Of a stretch of 64,000 nucleotides of DNA, positions 60,264-64,000 are shown piece by piece. The DNA is from Plasmopara viticola (taxonomy: Eukaryota > Oomycota > Peronosporomycetes > Peronosporales > Peronosporaceae). A program made the position numbers and the translations under genes. Location of the stretch: NCBI GenBank assembly GCA_001695595.3, contig MBPM02000055.1:186001-250000 (forward strand), in the 5' to 3' direction. Positions within the stretch are counted from its first letter, which is position 1. The number at the start of each line of letters is the position of its first letter. Below the pieces are notes generated by a model, which saw only the letters and a program-made list of their open reading frames with translations, had not been told where the DNA came from and did no database searches.

Positions 60264-60533
60264 GTGACTGTTTTATCTTGATCAGCAAACGCGCTTTTAC
60301 AGCTTACTTTGCTCAAATATGTCCATGCAAGAGACTTTGAAAAGTATTAATGAACTTCATGATATGCGCATACTTAATACAAGAGAGAGACCAAGCGCAA
60401 CATGTAAAAATATTATATTGTACATGATTCCATCGATAAAGCGCATCTTCGTAAAAAGTGCCGGAAGCCCCAATAATCGCGACAGCAATAACGCTCGCGG
60501 ATTAAGCTTGGTCTTCCTTGCATGTGACGCTCG

Positions 60534-60719
60534 TTAGCAAAAGCGACCACGGCGGCGGGGAGGTCCTTTCTGGACGACTACGGGCTGCACGTACACGACA
60601 CGATCGCGCGGGGCCGGGCGATAGTGGCTACGGCGAGGGCCTTGACAACAGCAGCAGGCGGTGAGGGCACCACAAAGACACCAGCAAAGGTCGTCACCAC
60701 ACGGAATGGGAATGCACAT
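60534..60719 (-). CDS. Cysteine-rich mini-protein, paralogue A (61 aa)
   Basis: ATG at 60719. The head MCIPIPCGDDLCWCLCGALT followed by ACCCC holds 9 cysteines in 25 residues. A basic linker follows, then DRVVYVQPVVVQKGPPRRRG and a final cysteine. It clearly matches the gene at 63220-63444: MCI.(x)PC.DD.C.C.LCG.LTA, a CCCC run, and DRVVYV.PVVVQ.GPP. Conservation of head and tail across the pair supports real coding sequence. There is no signal peptide; the CCCC runs suggest multiple palmitoylation and membrane association (inference). Cys-rich, Pro-tailed small proteins of other eukaryotes have a similar look but no homology is claimed. Confidence 0.65.
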   Translation of the reverse strand: MCIPIPCGDDLCWCLCGALTACCCCQGPRRSHYRPAPRDRVVYVQPVVVQKGPPRRRGRFC

Positions 60720-61562
60720 GAGAGAAGAAAGTGTTGTAGCTGCTGGAAAATTAGCAAATGATGAGATACATAAGCGGGCAAAATTGATGCATGGATTCTC
60801 ACAATGTTCAAGTAAAAAAAGGACCGAAAGGATTCAACCGCCGTAAATGGTTTTTCGCATATTGCTAAATAACACGTAGGCAGAGCTTTGGTGTAGACTG
60901 CGCTTTTACGCCACGTATACTTCAGCCAAATTAAATTACTCAAAAACTAGATATAGCCGGAGTGAGTGTGCAAATGTCGAAACTGTATTTCCCACGATCT
61001 TTTCAACCCTAAGACAGATCATCGTTTTTGAGGGGCAGCATAATAGAAACGCTGCTTATTACAATATTCCCTCCCCTTGAATTTTCTTGCTCATCTGGAA
61101 CGAGGCCACATACATTGCACACCATATTATTGTGGTATGGCTTTTAAGTTGGTATTGCTAATACTACTATCGTAGTACTGTGAAATCTTCAACTATATGC
61201 AATGGACCACAAAATAAGTGTCGTTGGTAAGTATATCCTTCGTTACGAACGAAAGTTTAAAGGACTTGTGGGCAAATTTGAGCCGCGGTGCGGGCTTAAT
61301 ATTTCTCTTCCTTGTAACGTGGTGCAGCTTCCATAATAATTTCTTCGAGTAATGTCCAGTCTTAGCGTTTTGCATTTATAGATCTCTGCATAAATGAAAT
61401 ATGAGGTCACCTCTTGCAAAGGTAAATTATCCCCAACTTTTGTCTTCAAGCGCCACAAGGACTGTACGGATGCCTAGAACTGTCGGCTGTATATAGTCAC
61501 AATGTGGTCATATGACGGCACTCGCTGCATCATGTTAAAGTTCTCGCGAGACTGTCCGTCGG
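60720..61562. other. Intergenic tract between paralogue A and the disrupted gene
   Basis: Only short frames without recognisable similarity. No repeat or RNA gene seen. Confidence 0.5.
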
Positions 61563-61775
61563 ATGCCAAAGCAACTTTTTCTTCCATTTCGTCTCAGTTC
61601 AATTCACCTTCAAAGTGGAATTAAAACATACTGCACCCGCGAGTACCACCAGTAGCTGGCAACAATTCGACAACATTTGATTGAAGAGCTCCTGGAATTG
61701 CAAAAAGTCAACTTTCTTGCCAAAGCAATCAGCATTTTTGTAACTTCCAAAACTGGCGGCACTCAGTTACATTGA
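61563..61775 (+). pseudogene. Possible disrupted 5' part of the following gene
   Basis: From an ATG at 61563, 30 codons lead to TAG at 61653. The same frame then continues coding-like (LATIRQHLIEELLELQKVNF, LAKAISIFVTSKTGGTQ) to TGA at 61773. The downstream frame (YIDERKAFAFLVPKS, leading into the 61813 ORF) takes over one base out of frame. Either a stop and a frameshift broke an older longer gene, or introns I cannot define lie here. Confidence 0.35.
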
Positions 61776-61812
61776 CGAGCGAAAGGCCTTTGCCTTCCTA
61801 GTGCCCAAGTCG

Positions 61813-62373
61813 ATGATCAATCGACGACGCCAATGGCGGGAGCAAGAGCGTGAAAAGTTCGTTGGCAACGTCTTTGAAGCGCAGATGCACTTGAGAATAC
61901 GGCGCCAAAGTTTGAAAACGGCAGAAATCAGACACGCTCAAGATGTGGAAGCGGTATGCGCGACACTAGATCTACGCCGAGCCAGATTTATAAAGAATCG
62001 CCACCAACAGGTGAAAGGAACCATACAATGGGTGCCCAGGTCGATTGAGAAAGGGATGAAAAGTCCGTTATTATCAAAAGAACGGACGCAAGTTGCACCC
62101 GCTGAAAGAGTGGATGCATTTGATCCGGGCAACGATCCAATCCTAAAAGTACGGCAACCGTTGACAGAAAATGCACACTATAGACTGAACCACCTTGGTG
62201 GATTGGATATGTCCCGAGCAGTCCCAGCGTTTGTCTATCGAAACACTCTTGTGAGTGTACATCAGTACAGCGAAGTCGCTACGGAAAAAAGTGCTGGCAT
62301 CTATCGAGTTCCGAGGCTGTTGCACAATTCGAGAGTTAATCTCGCGCCACGACCAGCACATTGCTACATGTAA
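61813..62373 (+). CDS. Basic helical protein of unknown function (186 aa)
   Basis: The first true ATG in the open frame is at 61813; the frame is open upstream to 61744 without an ATG. The first 60 residues are highly basic and helical (INRRRQWREQEREKF, RIRRQSLKTAEIRHAQDVEA), possibly a coiled coil. The rest is polar with VPRSIEKGMKSPLLSKE and ends APRPAHCYM. No domain is recognised. The coding-like sequence immediately upstream suggests the native protein begins earlier. It lies between the two cysteine-rich paralogues on the opposite strand. Confidence 0.45.
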   Translation: MINRRRQWREQEREKFVGNVFEAQMHLRIRRQSLKTAEIRHAQDVEAVCATLDLRRARFIKNRHQQVKGTIQWVPRSIEKGMKSPLLSKERTQVAPAERVDAFDPGNDPILKVRQPLTENAHYRLNHLGGLDMSRAVPAFVYRNTLVSVHQYSEVATEKSAGIYRVPRLLHNSRVNLAPRPAHCYM

Positions 62374-62505
62374 TATTTGCCGCTTGAAGGAGCAAATTTG
62401 CTCTTACAACTTAAATAATGGTCGACTGATGACCTCTTTTATTTTACGTCGCAAGCACCTGTCTTGTAAATTAAATATCTTTCAACAAAGGAACCCTTGA
62501 CATAC

Positions 62506-62775
62506 ATGAAGTACAGCTTCGGTAGCGGCAGGTCATTTAAGCAACTTTTGGATAATCGCGGCGCTTTTATCGCTGTGATTCGCGCTGGGGGAGAAAAAAC
62601 ATCGTCGCGAAAAGACATTTGCCTCGTACTATACTTGCTTAGCTCTCCAGATTTAATTTGGCAAGATCCACAGTGGACAATCAGGTCCGTGCATTTATTG
62701 AGAGAGACAGTCAATAATAAATTGCTTGACGCTTTTCGGGCTGACAGTGCACAAATACAGCAGCTTGGTATTTAA
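62506..62775 (+). CDS. Hypothetical 89-aa protein
   Basis: An ATG-started frame beginning MKYSFGSGRSFKQLLDNRG with hydrophobic stretches (AFIAVIRAGG, ICLVLYLLSSPDLIW). No domain, signal or paralogue was recognised. It is 132 bp after the previous ORF and might be a decayed neighbour. A chance ORF is possible. Confidence 0.25.
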   Translation: MKYSFGSGRSFKQLLDNRGAFIAVIRAGGEKTSSRKDICLVLYLLSSPDLIWQDPQWTIRSVHLLRETVNNKLLDAFRADSAQIQQLGI

Positions 62776-63219
62776 CAAATGACGTTGCGTCAAAGAGGCA
62801 GTGTGAGAGCATCATAAGCCTTTGACGAGAGCAAAGTGAGCTTGTAAGCTTTCTAAAGCTCGGTTTTTTGCCATTTAACAAGACTTCTTGAGAAGAGCCG
62901 AGTAAATATGAGATTCCTTTCCAATGGTCCCTTCAATTCAAGTACTGGCCAACCAAAAGCTGGTTGCTGATACTCAAGTAGCAGCGTCCACCTCACAGCA
63001 TATGAAACTGCTAGGTGGAGTCCAACAAAGTGGCAAGTTAAAACTATTCGAACAAAGACGTGCACTCAACACGGCGTTAAACCAAGTTGTGTTAACTTTT
63101 CTTATCAGTAAATAAATGTAAAACTACCGTCCGTGCGCAGTCGTTCTAATTCGATACTTGTAAAGTACAACCCGATCAATGTCGCTCCTTGCGTTCTTCA
63201 ATGTCTATCGTCGCGTTTG

Positions 63220-63444
63220 TCACACTCGGTCGTTGTATCCACCGTGGTACTGTGGTTGACCGTACTGTGGGGGACCTTGTTGGACTACCACGGGGTTCAC
63301 GTAGACGACGCGATCGGCCGAGGACGAGTAGCGCTGGTGGCTGTGTCGACGTCGATCGTCTCCTCCGCAGCAGCAGCACAGCGCAGTGAGCGAGCCGCAG
63401 AGGCAGCAGCAACAGTCGTCGTCACACGGGAAGCAGATGCACAT
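63220..63444 (-). CDS. Cysteine-rich mini-protein, paralogue B (74 aa)
   Basis: ATG at 63444. The head MCICFPCDDDCCCCLCGSLT then ALCCCC has 12 cysteines in 26 residues. A basic/serine linker (RRRHSHQRYSSSADR) leads to VVYVNPVVVQQGPPQYGQPQ and a Gly/Tyr/Gln-rich end that paralogue A lacks. Same strand and 2.5 kb from paralogue A, so tandem duplication with later divergence of the tail is likely. Membrane association through acylated cysteines is inferred only from composition. Confidence 0.68.
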   Translation of the reverse strand: MCICFPCDDDCCCCLCGSLTALCCCCGGDDRRRHSHQRYSSSADRVVYVNPVVVQQGPPQYGQPQYHGGYNDRV

Positions 63445-64000
63445 GTTGGGTCGGTTGGGGTCTGTACCTTTAACTATTGGTAATTAATGTCTTTGTTGCA
63501 AATAAGAAAATGCTACGATTTTGCGACTTGAGCACCGGAATATTCGCTGGATATTCTGACTCGAAAAGGTGCACTGTGCTATTTTAAGCAAAAGCTACTT
63601 CTAAAAGTCAAAATGGCAGTGTAAAGTAATCTAGAACATATGGCAGATGCGCTTGAAAAAAATGGTACGGAATAGTCCGTGGGACCGTCGCTGAACCCGC
63701 AGACGCTGGAAATTCGCAAAAACGTTTTATCACATATAAATAAATCGAATACCGGGAATAATTTTAAGCGACGAATAAAAGACCAGAGCAATCATAATTT
63801 AGCGCTTTCACTGGTTTGGGTGCGAATTGGAACTGGAGCTCGGTAAGAATAGATAGCATAGATGTAGGTTAACTTATATGAAAATTCAGCCCTTGATTCC
63901 TTGGACGGTCACGTCTTGCTCCCAACGAGCTCCACATGTAGACTCGGCATTGTGAGAAAATTTCAATCGACACCAAGATTCAAACATCAGGCGAGACTTC
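63445..64000. other. Terminal tract without assigned genes
   Basis: Short frames only; no known domain, repeat or RNA gene seen before the window ends. Confidence 0.5.

Noticed and set aside
62924..63115. 63-codon plus-strand ORF
   Set aside because: It has no domain, signal or paralogue and a composition typical of chance ORFs.

Overview
This is nuclear DNA from an oomycete, most likely a Phytophthora or downy-mildew relative (inference). The protein-coding genes have short GT-AG introns of 55-71 bp and a eukaryotic repertoire: ATG7, eRF1, MCU, a plant-style MoeA-MogA fusion, a CD36-like protein, a SelT-like protein and an IQ-WW-EF-hand-FKBP fusion. They sit in compact islands separated by long gene-poor tracts holding decayed Copia and Gypsy elements and a SINE-like family.

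Layout. 1-5642 is a head-to-tail array of a 1,716-bp unit that carries the 3' part of a Copia element plus about 520 bp of unrelated sequence. The rest of that Copia element follows on the minus strand to about 8.45 kb. 8.4-9.3 kb holds a palindromic repeat terminus and the first of three SINE-like insertions. A small cysteine-rich gene (9456-9725) and a CD36-family gene (9848-12022) follow. A second, older Copia copy lies at about 15.03-18.46 kb, followed by a broken duplicate of the cysteine-rich gene. MCU occupies 23868-25215. From 25.2 to 40.2 kb I see no convincing conserved gene, only SINE copies 2 and 3, perfect or near-perfect hairpins and one possible small secreted ORF.

The first housekeeping island (40272-44822) has a SelT-like gene divergently paired with a molybdenum-cofactor gene, then eRF1. 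The molybdenum-cofactor gene has a single-base frameshift. A degraded chromodomain-type Gypsy element fills 47.26-51.78 kb. The second island (54638-63444) has the IQ-WW-EF-FKBP gene converging on ATG7, ATG7 divergent from a three-exon gene of unknown function, two paralogous cysteine-rich mini-genes, and a gene with a disrupted 5' part.

The genes do not form one pathway. Linked themes are molybdenum-cofactor assembly, autophagy conjugation, translation termination, mitochondrial calcium uptake and calcium/peptidyl-prolyl signalling. The most notable signals are the near-identical tandem array, the SINE family with intact target-site duplications, the possible decay of the molybdenum-cofactor gene, the cysteine-rich mini-protein family, and an unidentified protein block shared by two otherwise empty tracts.
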